64,000 nucleotides of DNA from SG8-32-3 sp964514055 (GTDB taxonomy: Archaea > Thermoproteota > Bathyarchaeia > Bathyarchaeales > Bathycorpusculaceae), in contig CAZEPB010000001.1 of the NCBI GenBank assembly GCA_964514055.1, positions 62,001 through 126,000 on the forward strand, written 5' to 3'. Shown in pieces: positions 1 through 9,102 of this stretch (positions are counted from its first letter, which is position 1; each line of letters opens with the position of its first letter). Both the position numbers and the translations under genes were made by a program. The notes under the pieces are model-generated. The model was given only the letters and a program-made list of their open reading frames with translations. It did no database searches and was not told where the DNA came from.

Positions 1-426
1 TTTTGTGGTTTCCTGTATCATCTGCTGAATCTTGGAGTAAACGTATTTTCTGCCCTCAATTACTGTGAATTTTGCAGATTTGTCTTCCGCTTCCTTAATC
101 ACGATGGATTGCCAGTCTGAAAGAAAGTTGTCTTTGCTTCGCTGTATGCTTTTTGCTTCTTCCATCTTGGCTTTTGCGAACAAATCTAACGCTTTTTCAA
201 ATGGTACGGCAGAGAATCGAGCTGGATGCTCAAGAGTGGCATTAACTAAGCCTTTGCTCTGAAGACCCTTGAGTGACGGATAAAGCTGCTGCTTGGAAAG
301 CCTCAAAGCCATAGCAACATCTTTTGCTTTTTGGGAGCCCTTCTTAGCAAGAAAAACGTAGACTCGAGCATCTATTTTTGCCAGACCCAGTTCTTCAAGT
401 GTCTTAAGCACCTTTTCTTGACTCAT
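1..426 (-). CDS. TrmB-family transcriptional regulator (partial, runs off the left edge)
   Basis: The reverse strand reads open from an ATG at 426 to the window edge, giving 142 codons. The N-terminus (MSQEKVLKTLEELGLAKIDA) and the following helix-turn-helix with QLYPSLKGLQSKGLV match the winged-helix domain of archaeal TrmB-like regulators, which bind promoters and often sense sugars or other small ligands through a C-terminal domain. That C-terminal part lies outside the window. The gene is a close paralogue of the short one at 548-892, so a local duplication is likely. The ligand and targets cannot be read from the sequence. Confidence 0.75.
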   Translation of the reverse strand, partial: MSQEKVLKTLEELGLAKIDARVYVFLAKKGSQKAKDVAMALRLSKQQLYPSLKGLQSKGLVNATLEHPARFSAVPFEKALDLFAKAKMEEAKSIQRSKDNFLSDWQSIVIKEAEDKSAKFTVIEGRKYVYSKIQQMIQETTK

Positions 427-547
427 CCAATCCCTTCTGATTACGAAAAAAAATGAGTAGTCAGTAATATTATTTGACTATCTATGAATTAACTTTTTCG
501 TTTCATAGAAGAATAGCCTAAAAAAGATTTGGATTATGCAACTGGAG

Positions 548-892
548 CTATGTTTGTTCCTGCCAGCTTATGGATCGCCAGCTAGCCAGAAGCCCTTTTT
601 TGGTTTCTTTGATGGCTTTGGCTTGCTCCACTTTGATTGTGATGAGCAGTTCTACCACTTTTTCGAAGGCTACGGCTGAAAACAGCGCAGGGCGTTCATG
701 GCTGGCGGTTACTATGCCTTTGTTTTTCAGGTTTTTCAGGCTTGGATACAGCTGCTGCTTGGTGACTTGCAGGGCGTTAGCTAACTCGCGTCCTTTTTTT
801 GGGCCTTTCTTTGCGAGGTAAACGTAAACCTCCGCATCTATCCGTGAGAGCCCGAAAGCTTCAATGGTCTTCAGTACCCGTTCTAAGCTCAA
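548..892 (-). CDS. short TrmB-like winged-helix regulator
   Basis: This 114-residue protein is essentially only a DNA-binding domain: residues 1-60 contain the same ARVYVYLAKKG-type and QLYPSLKNLKNKGIV segments as its neighbour at 1-426. It ends soon after the winged helix, so it lacks the effector-binding domain of full TrmB proteins and may act as a constitutive or dimerisation-dependent repressor. The start is a TTG at 892, because no ATG precedes the conserved region. Function beyond DNA binding is inference. Confidence 0.7.
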   Translation of the reverse strand: MSLERVLKTIEAFGLSRIDAEVYVYLAKKGPKKGRELANALQVTKQQLYPSLKNLKNKGIVTASHERPALFSAVAFEKVVELLITIKVEQAKAIKETKKGLLASWRSISWQEQT

Positions 893-997
893 CGATTAAG
901 CACCTTTGATTCGAACCTAATTCACTATTTAGAAGCAAAAAATGGGAAAAGGGAAGAAAGCTTGTTGTATCTGGTTTTGTTTGTTCCCAGTACCTGC

Positions 998-1585
998 CTA
1001 CCAGAATGGCCAGCCCTTGATTAAGCCGAAGTGGCGTGCCACTAAACCCGTGGATTGTCCTTCCATTGCAGACCCATCGCCTTGCACATTCCTGAACATT
1101 TTAGTACCACTCAGTTGGTAATTGCCGAAATACTCCAAGTTGGTTATGTCCACCGCGGGATCTAGAATTAAGCCCGTTGCTTTCTCTTCTGCCCGCCCGT
1201 TCAGAGTTGGATGCCCAGGCAATTTTTTGAAGGTGAGTGTCTCTTGAATTATTATTAAACCATAGCCTGTCTGATAATTGAGTTCCAAATGGCTGGTATA
1301 ATTGTAGTCGAAATCCTCAGGGTAAGTATATACTACGCCGTTTATTGTGACATCAGCCTGTACTACGCCTCCTTCAGTCATGTAGCTTTCCATTACGACA
1401 ACTGGATAGTTGGTATCATCATAGAAGGTGGTTTCAGAAGCCATTACATTAAGAGTTAGTTTAAGGTCAAAGATTACATATTCTGGCTTAGGTTTTACAA
1501 AATGCCATGCTGAGACTGCTACAACGGATGATGTCAGTATTGCCAATATAGCTACTGTAGCCAGCATCAGCTTTTTCCTATTCAT
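998..1585 (-). CDS. secreted or membrane-anchored protein of unknown function
   Basis: This is a 195-residue protein with a basic start (MNRKKL) and a hydrophobic stretch at about residues 6-26, typical of a signal peptide or anchor, followed by a beta-rich, aromatic extracellular domain. An AGGAGGTGATAGAGC ribosome site lies directly before the ATG at 1585 and supports that start. I do not recognise the family. The gene is divergent from radB and shares with it the intergenic region holding a GGGGGGCTATAG site. Confidence 0.65.
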   Translation of the reverse strand: MNRKKLMLATVAILAILTSSVVAVSAWHFVKPKPEYVIFDLKLTLNVMASETTFYDDTNYPVVVMESYMTEGGVVQADVTINGVVYTYPEDFDYNYTSHLELNYQTGYGLIIIQETLTFKKLPGHPTLNGRAEEKATGLILDPAVDITNLEYFGNYQLSGTKMFRNVQGDGSAMEGQSTGLVARHFGLIKGWPFW

Positions 1586-1746
1586 GCTCTATCACCTCCT
1601 TTCCTAGGATTCTCTAGCAGGATCGACGCGGTTTGTTTGGAACTTGTTCCTTATAGTTTCTAGTCAGTCCAAAAAATTGACTAAACTTAAAGTAAAAAAC
1701 TCTAGTCACAGGGACCCAACATTAAGCAGTTCAACCTACCTTCCAA

Positions 1747-1790
1747 TCTATATAAAGGGGGGCTATAGACTGTTCCAAGCACTAGAGTTC
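1747..1790 (+). promoter_or_regulatory. TATA-GGGGGGCTATAG site, copy 1
   Basis: A TATA box (TCTATATAAA) is followed at once by GGGGGGCTATAGAC and then, 8 bases later, AGCACTAGAGTTC. The start codon of radB lies 57 bases downstream of the motif end, so this is a plausible radB-carS promoter with a conserved element between TATA box and transcription start. Very similar blocks occur at 3767, 26292, 49870 and 63222, with a weaker one at 51148. Confidence 0.55.
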
Positions 1791-1846
1791 CAGAGCAAAC
1801 GTTTAAGCGCAAAACAAATTATTACTTCCGCAGATTATACTCCTCG

Positions 1847-2560
1847 ATGTGCGTTAGCGTGATAAAGAAGATCTTAACGGGTTGCAGCTGCATCGACAGC
1901 CACTTGGATGGCGGAATATCTCCTGAAAGCGTTACCCTGATTTATGGAGAACCAGAGACTGGAAAGACAACGCTGGCGATGCAGTGCGCCGTAAACTGCG
2001 CCATGCAAGGTTACAAGACATTGTTCGTGGACTGCGACAACACGTTCTCCGCTAAAAGGCTCTCTCAGGTAGCCTCAGGAAAATTTGAGGAAATCGCAGA
2101 CCTCATAATCCTCATAAAACCAGCGAACTTCAAGGAGCAAACAGCCGTTATAGACCGCATCTCAGAGTACACCGCGAAAAACTTCGGATTAGTGGTGATC
2201 GACACCTTCAATTCCCTGTATCGGGCTAAGGTTGCAGAATCTTCTGGAAAAGCGTTTGGACCCAACCGCGAACTAAACAGGCAACTGGCTATTCTGGCGC
2301 AAACCGCAAAAACCCAAAAAACACCTGTAGTGATAACAAGCCAAGTGCGAAGCGTTTTTGACGAAACTTACGTCAGCGTTGCACCCGTAGCCACCAGAGT
2401 TTTAAAATTCTGGGCTGACACAATAATCGCCATGAAACCCACAGAAAACCCGCAGACAATAAAAGCCGTACTCGAAAAAACACGCAAAAAAACTCAAGAA
2501 GCAACCTGCTACCTAAGAATAGACGAAACAGGAATACGCGACAACCCGTTCCATCAGTGA
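1847..2560 (+). CDS. radB: RadB-like recombinase / RecA-superfamily ATPase
   Basis: A 237-residue protein that is only a RecA-type ATPase core. A Walker A motif GEPETGKTT sits near residue 35, a Walker B LVVIDTF near residue 125, and the DNA-binding loops follow. It lacks the N-terminal helix-hairpin-helix domain of RadA, and the length is typical of RadB, a RadA paralogue thought to modulate homologous recombination and repair. The start is the ATG at 1847; a GTG at 1859 is an alternative. Its end overlaps the start of carS by four bases, so the two are probably co-transcribed. Confidence 0.8.
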   Translation: MCVSVIKKILTGCSCIDSHLDGGISPESVTLIYGEPETGKTTLAMQCAVNCAMQGYKTLFVDCDNTFSAKRLSQVASGKFEEIADLIILIKPANFKEQTAVIDRISEYTAKNFGLVVIDTFNSLYRAKVAESSGKAFGPNRELNRQLAILAQTAKTQKTPVVITSQVRSVFDETYVSVAPVATRVLKFWADTIIAMKPTENPQTIKAVLEKTRKKTQEATCYLRIDETGIRDNPFHQ

Positions 2561-3066
2561 TGGTTGGTTACATGAACATCGTCACACTAATCGTTGAAGC
2601 AATGAAATTCATATTCCCCGCCTACTGCGCAAACGCCGCACCAGTGATTGCAGGTGGAGGAAAACCAATGGATTTCGGAAAAAACTTCTTAGATGGAAAA
2701 CGAATTTTTGGAAAAAACAAAACTTTCAGAGGCTTCTTTTTCGGCTTAGCTGTCGGCATAGCCGTTGGAATGGTTGAGTGGATGCTTTTCGATTATCCTT
2801 TTCTCTTCAGTGTGCTTTCGCCCTTAGGAGCTCTCTTAGGCGATTTAACCGCAGCGTTTCTAAAAAGGCGATTAGGAATTGCTCCTGGCGGTTTGTTCCC
2901 AATTGTTGACCAGATTGACTTCGTTGTTGGCGCACTCGTGTTGTCGCTGCCTTTAGCCATACTGTACTGGGAATTAGCAGTCGCTGTTATCATAATCACT
3001 CCTCCCATTCACCTACTTACAAACTTCTTGGCGTACAAGTTGAAATTGAAAAAAAATCCTTGGTGA
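2557..3066 (+). CDS. carS: CDP-archaeol synthase
   Basis: A 169-residue integral membrane protein that activates digeranylgeranylglyceryl phosphate with CTP to form CDP-archaeol, a central step of archaeal phospholipid synthesis. The signature region GKRIFGKNKTFRGFFFG (about residues 46-62) and the later GDLTAAFLKRRLG and PIVDQIDFVVGAL segments match the CarS (former DUF46) family. Four to five membrane segments are visible. The start is GTG at 2557 or ATG at 2560; both overlap the stop of radB. The gene is strong evidence that the DNA is archaeal. Confidence 0.88.
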   Translation: MMVGYMNIVTLIVEAMKFIFPAYCANAAPVIAGGGKPMDFGKNFLDGKRIFGKNKTFRGFFFGLAVGIAVGMVEWMLFDYPFLFSVLSPLGALLGDLTAAFLKRRLGIAPGGLFPIVDQIDFVVGALVLSLPLAILYWELAVAVIIITPPIHLLTNFLAYKLKLKKNPW

Positions 3067-3070
3067 GGGG

Positions 3071-3505
3071 TCATCTGCCCAGCTTGATCAGAATGGCGTC
3101 TTCCAAGAATATGTACGCTAAAAGCAGCAGCGTCACGCCTATAACCAGCATCATATAAGCTTGTCTTGGCTTGTAGGCGTATTTCGTGCTTTGATAAACA
3201 GCCAGCAAACCAGCGAAGCCAATGGCGTAAAGCATTATCGCGATTATGGTGTCAGATATGAATTGCGACCCGAGCTCAGGATAAAGAAAAATGAAACCTC
3301 GACCTGTGTAAAACGCGGGAAGAGGTGATGATATAACCGTGTATAATCCTCCGCTGAAAAGAAAAATGGCATATGCGATTACAATCATGGAGATAACGAC
3401 GGATGACGGTCTTGCGGTTGAAATTCTGCGGAACCATCGGCTCAGCGAAAACGATGTTTCGGATGCTCGTCTCTTAGCTCTCTTCGACACTTTTTGTTTC
3501 CTCAC
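3071..3505 (-). CDS. OSTC / Ost3-like oligosaccharyltransferase-associated membrane protein
   Basis: A 144-residue protein with a basic N-terminus (residues 1-35) and about three to four membrane helices. The order of segments (helix ending in FLFSGGLYTVISSPLPAF, a short FLYPELGSQFISD connector, then two further helices) resembles eukaryotic OSTC and the membrane part of Ost3/Ost6, accessory subunits of the N-glycosylation complex. This match is from recalled family features, not a search. The gene shares a strand and a 32-base overlap with the small zinc protein upstream. The catalytic AglB at 9.1 kb is the obvious partner. Confidence 0.55.
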   Translation of the reverse strand: MRKQKVSKRAKRRASETSFSLSRWFRRISTARPSSVVISMIVIAYAIFLFSGGLYTVISSPLPAFYTGRGFIFLYPELGSQFISDTIIAIMLYAIGFAGLLAVYQSTKYAYKPRQAYMMLVIGVTLLLLAYIFLEDAILIKLGR

Positions 3506-3707
3506 TGTTAATCAGGTAGTTAGCTACTTCTTTAGCCCATTCTCCTGTTAAAGGATTTTGCTCAATCTCCCTTAAATATCCTTTCCAAGAAATCCCTTGA
3601 GCCTTTCTCCAGAAACCATACTTCTCCACGATGTTCTCATAGGCTTTCAAGTGCAAAGTGCAGAAGCCGTTTTTGACGGGTTTTCGATGGCAGATTTTGC
3701 AGTTCAA
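3474..3707 (-). CDS. small zinc-binding protein, conserved-looking
   Basis: A 77-residue protein beginning MNCKICHRKPVKNGFCTLHL, where Cys3, Cys6, Cys16 and His19 form a likely zinc site. The rest is helical with a conserved-looking GFWRKAQGISWKGYL segment. It is transcribed just before the OSTC-like gene and overlaps it, so the two probably form one unit driven by the TATA-GGGGGCTATAG site at 3767-3790. The function is unknown. Confidence 0.6.
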   Translation of the reverse strand: MNCKICHRKPVKNGFCTLHLKAYENIVEKYGFWRKAQGISWKGYLREIEQNPLTGEWAKEVANYLINSEETKSVEES

Positions 3708-3766
3708 CGGTTCTTCTTCCTTGGTTGTTTGAAGGGTTAGGGTTGTGTACTGTTGTGTGATTTTTT

Positions 3767-3790
3767 GTCTATAGCCCCCTTATATATAGC
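3767..3790 (-). promoter_or_regulatory. TATA-GGGGGCTATAG site, copy 2
   Basis: On the reverse strand the block reads GCTATATATAAGGGGGCTAT followed by AGAC. It begins three bases after the topA stop codon and lies 60 bases upstream of the ATG of the small zinc protein at 3707. It is therefore a plausible promoter for the zinc protein and OSTC-like pair, with the G-run located between TATA box and start site. Confidence 0.55.
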
Positions 3791-3792
3791 TT

Positions 3793-5952
3793 CTACTGAG
3801 AGTTCACTCTAGAAGTGGAGCTTTCATGTTTCGTTTTTGTCGGGCATAGGGGATTAAAGCACAGCTTCCAAGAACGCTTGCCCTTCATCCAAACTCGCAC
3901 GGTGGGCCAGCCGCATCCCCTGCAAGTCTTGCCTGAAGGCTTCACCGAACCTTTTTGAGGGAGTGGAAAGGCGGTTTTGCAGGTGCCTTCGAAATAGTTT
4001 GTGCAGCCAATGAAGCGTTTGCCCGTTTTTCTTGAACGTAAAATCACCAATTGTCCATTCTGGCAGGTTGGGCATGCGCCGACAATTCTTTCTTCTAGTC
4101 GTGCCTTCATTAATGCTTGGCTTAAGCGTTCGCCTATTACCTGTTCGTTTTCCTTTAGTTTCTCCGTCACAGGCTTCAGAATCTCAATCGTGTGCTGCAG
4201 TACGTTTTTTCTTGTTTCTCTTCCTTGTTGAATCTCATTCATTCTTTCTTCAAGATTTCTCGTTAACTCCAGTGACACAACGTTTGGACAGTACTTTTTC
4301 AGAACATCAATGACCTCAAAGCCAAGGTCGGTGACCACAATTCTTTCCGCGCGAACGTACTTCCTGTTGTGCAGTGTTTGTATGATTCCCGCGCGGGTCG
4401 CCTTGGTTCCTATCTCCTCCTTTTCCATCCTTCTGAGAAGACTGCTGGGATTGTACCTTGAGGGCGGCTTAGTGAAATTGTCCACCAAGACCACTTTTTT
4501 AACGCTAATTTTTTGTCCTTTTTCCATTGGCGGCACGAGCATTTCTTCCAATCGGACGTAGGGTTTGTAGAAACGAAGCCAGCCTTCCTCTAAGGTTCGG
4601 CTTCCATCAAGTTGGAACCTGTTTCCATTAATGCTAATAGTAACTTTTACGCTCTGTCGGATTGCGGGGTCGCCAAAAACCGCCATAAACCTTCTAACAA
4701 CGAGGTTCCAAACGTTTTTTTCAGTGCTGTAAAGACTGCGTTCCGGCAAGTTTCCAGTGGGATAGATGGCAGGGTGCGCGGGGTCTTTCTTTTTTCCTTG
4801 GGTTGGCTTCAGCGCTGGTTTGGCGAGGAGTTCAGCGGCTTGCGCTTTAAACTCATGGATTCTTCCCAGCTTCTTTAGTATAGCTTTGTAACCGATTGCT
4901 GGCGGAAGTTTTTGACTGCTGGTTCGGGGATACGAGATTAACGCATCCAAGTACAGGCGTTGAGCGATGATTGAAGTTCGCATCGGTGTATATTTGAAAA
5001 GGTGGTAGGCTTCACTTTGAAGAGAGCCTAAATCAAAAGGCAAAGGAGGCATCTGCTGGAACTCTTTAATCTCTATTTTTTCTATTTCACCATCCTTACC
5101 TTTGCAGCTGTCAATTATCGCGTTTGCTTCTGCCTTAGTTTCGATGGCTTTTTTTTCGTACTCCGCTTCAAAAACCGAGCCGCCAATCTTGACTTTAGCC
5201 TTTATGCTCCAGTACGGCGTTGGCACAAAACACTTTATGCTTTTTTCTCGTGTTTCAAGAAAATTCAGTGTGGGTCCTTGCACTCTTCCAGTGCTGAGTG
5301 TGGCGTATTTGCCGCTGTAGTTCTTCGCTGCCATCGTCAAAGTTCTAGACAGGTTTATGCCGTACAACCAATCCACTTCATGCCGTGTTAGTCCAGCCTC
5401 AATGAGAGCAAAATCCAAGTGCGGCAGTAGTTCATTGAAGGATTTTTCCAGTTCCTCTTTTGTCAAAGTAGAGTATTTCATGCGTTGCGCCAATTTTTCC
5501 TTGCTGCCGCAAGCGTATTTTAGGATGGAGTAGCCGATTATGCTTCCTTCAATATCGTAGTCGCATGCATCAACGAATTTTTCTGCGTTTTCTGCTAGTT
5601 TTGAGATGACTTTAAGCCATGTGCGAATCTGCGCTGCTCCGCGTTCAGCCAAATAGCGTGGAACCCAACGAAAATCGAAAACTGGATAGCTCCTTTTTCC
5701 TCTCTTTTTGCTGGCAACTGTGTATAAATGCCCCCGAGCTGGAACGACAACTATGTCTTCGCTTCTTTTTGCCACGTAATAGGGAACGCCGTTCTCCAGC
5801 ATCTTTTCGGGCTTTCCCTCAGCGTCCAAAGCCGAGGCTATCCTGCTTGCCGCATCGGGCTTTTCAGTTATGATTAAAGTGTACTTCCCCAACAGCCCAC
5901 AAACCACACTTGAGAATGGAAATTCATCCTCAAAAAAGTTGCCGCTTGCCAA
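3793..5952 (-). CDS. topA: DNA topoisomerase type IA
   Basis: A 719-residue enzyme that relaxes supercoils or decatenates DNA by single-strand cleavage. The Toprim domain starts near residue 27 (TLIITEKPDAA) and contains the acidic metal triad in DACDYDIEGS near residue 130. The catalytic tyrosine is in ISYPRTSSQKLP near residue 340. The C-terminus carries two cysteine-rich zinc modules (CPTC...C...C and CRGCGWPTVRVW...C...C). There is no helicase domain, so this is not reverse gyrase. The start may be a few residues downstream of the ATG at 5952, as the first 20 residues look unconserved. Confidence 0.9.
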   Translation of the reverse strand: MASGNFFEDEFPFSSVVCGLLGKYTLIITEKPDAASRIASALDAEGKPEKMLENGVPYYVAKRSEDIVVVPARGHLYTVASKKRGKRSYPVFDFRWVPRYLAERGAAQIRTWLKVISKLAENAEKFVDACDYDIEGSIIGYSILKYACGSKEKLAQRMKYSTLTKEELEKSFNELLPHLDFALIEAGLTRHEVDWLYGINLSRTLTMAAKNYSGKYATLSTGRVQGPTLNFLETREKSIKCFVPTPYWSIKAKVKIGGSVFEAEYEKKAIETKAEANAIIDSCKGKDGEIEKIEIKEFQQMPPLPFDLGSLQSEAYHLFKYTPMRTSIIAQRLYLDALISYPRTSSQKLPPAIGYKAILKKLGRIHEFKAQAAELLAKPALKPTQGKKKDPAHPAIYPTGNLPERSLYSTEKNVWNLVVRRFMAVFGDPAIRQSVKVTISINGNRFQLDGSRTLEEGWLRFYKPYVRLEEMLVPPMEKGQKISVKKVVLVDNFTKPPSRYNPSSLLRRMEKEEIGTKATRAGIIQTLHNRKYVRAERIVVTDLGFEVIDVLKKYCPNVVSLELTRNLEERMNEIQQGRETRKNVLQHTIEILKPVTEKLKENEQVIGERLSQALMKARLEERIVGACPTCQNGQLVILRSRKTGKRFIGCTNYFEGTCKTAFPLPQKGSVKPSGKTCRGCGWPTVRVWMKGKRSWKLCFNPLCPTKTKHESSTSRVNSQ

Positions 5953-6066
5953 TTCCCTGTTCTTTCTTCTGGAACAGAATTTCAGCTTAAAAATGTTTAA
6001 TAATCCAATGCAGAGAAATGTTCTCGCGGGTTACTGTGGAAAAAGCTCAGGTGGTGGGTGAAATAG

Positions 6067-7062
6067 GTGCTTGAGGGGTTAGGCCTACTAGGCAACGTAA
6101 TAATTCTTATTGCGGCATTGGCAGCCTTGACCAAAGCCAGTGACTTGACCATCACTCACTCCATAAACGTGGCAAGCGTAACGGGATTGGGAAAAACAAC
6201 CGTAGGCTTTATCCTCGTTGCCTTTTCCACGTCCCTGCCGGAACTTTTTGTCGCCATTTTTTCGGTGTTAAATCCAGAAAACGTAGGTGTGTCAATAGGA
6301 AACGTCTTAGGTTCTAACATAGTTAACATTTGCTTAATACTCGGCGTGTGTTTTCTTCTGATATCCTTGAAGTATCCAGAGAAATCGCGGGTTTTGCCTA
6401 AAATGGCAAAAGCGGAGCTAGGGAGCCTTTATTTTGGTCTTTTCATAGCTTCGATTGTTCCGTTGGCTCTGATTTACATTGGATACGCAAGCAGGTTCAT
6501 CGGCGTCATACTTTTAGCAATCCTCGTTTACTATATGTTCCAGCTTTCGAAGGCTAGAACTCCTGCCGAACAGTCATCTTCGGGAACCGAAAAGACCAAG
6601 CTCCGCAGATACGTAAGCCTTACCGTTTTTGGGGCTGTCGGAGTTGTTATCTGCGCTTACTTCATAGTTGAATCCGCGTCGTTCTTGGCTGCGAGTGTAG
6701 GCATACCGCCAGTCGTCATAGGTGCCACGGTTGTTGCTTTCGGGACAAGCGTACCCGAATTGTCGACGAGCCTCAATGCTGTTAAGAAGGGACACTTAGA
6801 CTTGGCGTTAGGAAATATAATCGGAAGCTGCTTCATGAACATCACTTTAATTCTCGGAATAACATTGGTAGCCTCACCCCTGAGTATCGTCATGAGCGCC
6901 TTTTCCAACGTGGCTATCTTCTCGTTGATAACGAACCTTCTCTTGTGGTACTTCCTGTCAAACGAAAGAATAGGCAGGCGAGAAGGCACCGTTTTGCTTT
7001 TCCTGTACGCTTTATTCATAGCCACAAGTCTTGGTTGGATACAAATCGCCCAGACCACCTGA
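6067..7062 (+). CDS. sodium/calcium exchanger family antiporter (CaCA)
   Basis: A 331-residue membrane protein with the two inverted alpha repeats of the CaCA superfamily: TSLPELFVAIFS with GNVLGSNIVNICLILG in the first half, and TSVPELSTSLNAV with GNIIGSCFMNITLILG in the second. The acidic residue in each S-x-PEL motif coordinates the cation. It likely exports calcium in exchange for sodium or protons across the cell membrane. The start is the GTG at 6067, the first usable codon before the first helix. A second cation antiporter follows on the same strand. Confidence 0.85.
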   Translation: MLEGLGLLGNVIILIAALAALTKASDLTITHSINVASVTGLGKTTVGFILVAFSTSLPELFVAIFSVLNPENVGVSIGNVLGSNIVNICLILGVCFLLISLKYPEKSRVLPKMAKAELGSLYFGLFIASIVPLALIYIGYASRFIGVILLAILVYYMFQLSKARTPAEQSSSGTEKTKLRRYVSLTVFGAVGVVICAYFIVESASFLAASVGIPPVVIGATVVAFGTSVPELSTSLNAVKKGHLDLALGNIIGSCFMNITLILGITLVASPLSIVMSAFSNVAIFSLITNLLLWYFLSNERIGRREGTVLLFLYALFIATSLGWIQIAQTT

Positions 7063-7173
7063 GTAGTTGTTTACAGGAAAAAACAGAGTTGCGAAAGTGC
7101 GGATTTAACAGTAAATCTTAACTTCTAATCATGTAGACAATATTAAGAGTTTAAACTTCGGGATGGTTTCACT

Positions 7174-8433
7174 TTGGACCCAGCTGTGGTAGCTTTCCTT
7201 GTTGCGGCAGTAATAATAGTGTTAGGTTTTTTGGGAGAAGAGTTTTTCAAACGAACAAGCATCCCCGACTCCATTCTTTTACTCTTGTTCGGAGTGCTTC
7301 TGGGTCCTATTTTTCAACTGTTCGCGCATGAACAGCTGCTAGCAATTACACCGTATTTCGCTGCCTTAGCCCTTATAATCATTCTATTTGACGGCGGATT
7401 AAACATGGACATACGCGAAGCTGTCAAGAACAGCCCAAGGGCGTTGGTGTTGGCTATCACTGGCTGGATTATAAACGTGTTGGTTACAGCCGCCCTCTGT
7501 AAAGTGCTGCTTGGATGGCGCCTTCTGAACGGCTTGCTACTAGGAAGCATAGTCGGCGGAGGCAGCTCAATTATAGTAATAGCTTTAATTAGAAAACTGA
7601 AAGTCACTGAAAAACTTGAAACCGTTCTCAGTCTTGAATCAATCTTGACTGACGTGCTGTGCACTGTGGGCGCGTTCACAGCGATTAACATTCTACTCCC
7701 CCCAGTAAGCGAAGGCGGCGAAGCCGCTGTCTCAGGCAGTATAAACTTGGGCTCTGCCTTGGGTTCTGTTGGCGTAGCATTTGGAGTGGGCATCCTTGTA
7801 GGATTAGGTTTCGGCGTTGCTTGGCTTGTTATTCTTGAAAAACTTAAGGGAAAACCCAACGCCTACATGCTGACCCTAGCTATGCTATTTCTAACCTTTG
7901 TAGTAGCTTCCAACCTAGGTGGAAACGGTGCCCTTTCAGCCTTGTTTTTTGGCTTGATAATTGGCAACTCGCGCCCTATCGCAAGATTGCTCAAATTCAG
8001 AACAACCGTCTCGATTGATAGCCACGTGCGTGATTTTCATTCTCAAATAAGCTTTCTTATTCGGTCTTTCTTTTTTGTTTTCACAGGGCTCTTGTTCAGC
8101 CTTTCATCTTTCACATCAGTTTTCATCGGCTTACTCTTATCCTTCACCTTTCTCGGAATCCGCTTTGTTGTGGTTAAAATGGCTGCCGTGAAATCTGAGC
8201 TGCATGAATATGAAACTTTGATGACTATAATGTTTCCACGCGGTTTGGCAGCAGCAGTGCTAGCTTCATTGCCCCTCACAGCCGGTGTGCCTGACTCTCA
8301 AGTTTTCCCAGAAATCGCTTTCATAGTGATTCTAACCACAATCATAATCACAACTGTTGGGGTAGCAGTTATTAAGAAACGTAAAAGCAGTTCCTCCTCA
8401 ACTTATGGTTCCGCAAGTAGTCGGTTCTACTGA
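7174..8433 (+). CDS. monovalent cation:proton antiporter (CPA family)
   Basis: A 419-residue membrane protein with about 12 hydrophobic segments. Features include FDGGLNMDIREAVKNSPRAL (residues 75-94) and the LESILTDVLCTVGAF segment, whose acidic residues correspond to the ion-binding site of CPA1/NhaP-type exchangers. It probably exchanges sodium or potassium for protons. The start is TTG at 7174, giving MDPAVVAF. It lies 111 bases after the CaCA gene, possibly with its own promoter. Confidence 0.82.
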   Translation: MDPAVVAFLVAAVIIVLGFLGEEFFKRTSIPDSILLLLFGVLLGPIFQLFAHEQLLAITPYFAALALIIILFDGGLNMDIREAVKNSPRALVLAITGWIINVLVTAALCKVLLGWRLLNGLLLGSIVGGGSSIIVIALIRKLKVTEKLETVLSLESILTDVLCTVGAFTAINILLPPVSEGGEAAVSGSINLGSALGSVGVAFGVGILVGLGFGVAWLVILEKLKGKPNAYMLTLAMLFLTFVVASNLGGNGALSALFFGLIIGNSRPIARLLKFRTTVSIDSHVRDFHSQISFLIRSFFFVFTGLLFSLSSFTSVFIGLLLSFTFLGIRFVVVKMAAVKSELHEYETLMTIMFPRGLAAAVLASLPLTAGVPDSQVFPEIAFIVILTTIIITTVGVAVIKKRKSSSSSTYGSASSRFY

Positions 8434-8515
8434 AAATGGTTTATAGCTGCGATCGGGTTAGTAACCAATAAATATGTCGCGGATGTTACTTTTGTTGTTT
8501 CGGGAGTGAAATGTG

Positions 8516-8680
8516 ATGCCGCAACGTGTTATTTGTCAGGGATGCAAACACGTATTATACGAAGGCGCAGAGCTTAAGCCTCCTGATGAAATTCTACAGC
8601 AACATGATGGGAAATGCCCTAAATGCGGCAAGAAGCTGTCCTTGTTACCCATCGATGTCGAAGTAAAACCCATAAAATGA
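8516..8680 (+). CDS. small zinc-ribbon protein
   Basis: A 54-residue protein with two knuckles, CQGCKH near residue 8 and CPKCGKK near residue 34, forming a four-cysteine zinc ribbon. The start is ATG at 8516, just after a GTG at 8513. Similar mini zinc ribbons occur in many archaea, but the role of this one is unknown. It sits alone between the antiporter and the glycosylation genes. Confidence 0.6.
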   Translation: MPQRVICQGCKHVLYEGAELKPPDEILQQHDGKCPKCGKKLSLLPIDVEVKPIK

Positions 8681-9102
8681 AATTTTATAGCCAGAAAAGT
8701 ATGGAAAGGACTTCCAGCCCTTGGGTTATGTTGCATGGGGTAGAATCCGCCAAGTCTCGCAGCGATAATCGTTACTTTCGGAAAGCAATAAATAAACGAC
8801 CATTGTGATGTAAACAATTATTAACCACAAAAACAAATAAAGGCTTCATTAACGTATGAAGAAATGGCTCATGTTGGGGGAAGGAGATACTGTCGAAGGA
8901 ACGACTCGTCAACGGCCTTAAAGCTTTTGGAAGACTACGCATCCAAACAAGCCATGCGACAATAATCTGTTATTCAGCTTTACTTCTAATACTCTTCATT
9001 GCTTTTACAATTCGCGTTTTACCAATACGTTGGGAAATACCAACAGGCACCGTACGCCTTAACGAGTTTGACCCCTATTACCAATTCAGCCTGACAAGGT
9101 AT

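Noticed and set aside
3793..5952. Reverse gyrase considered for the topoisomerase
   Set aside because: No helicase domain precedes the Toprim domain; the protein is an ordinary type IA enzyme.
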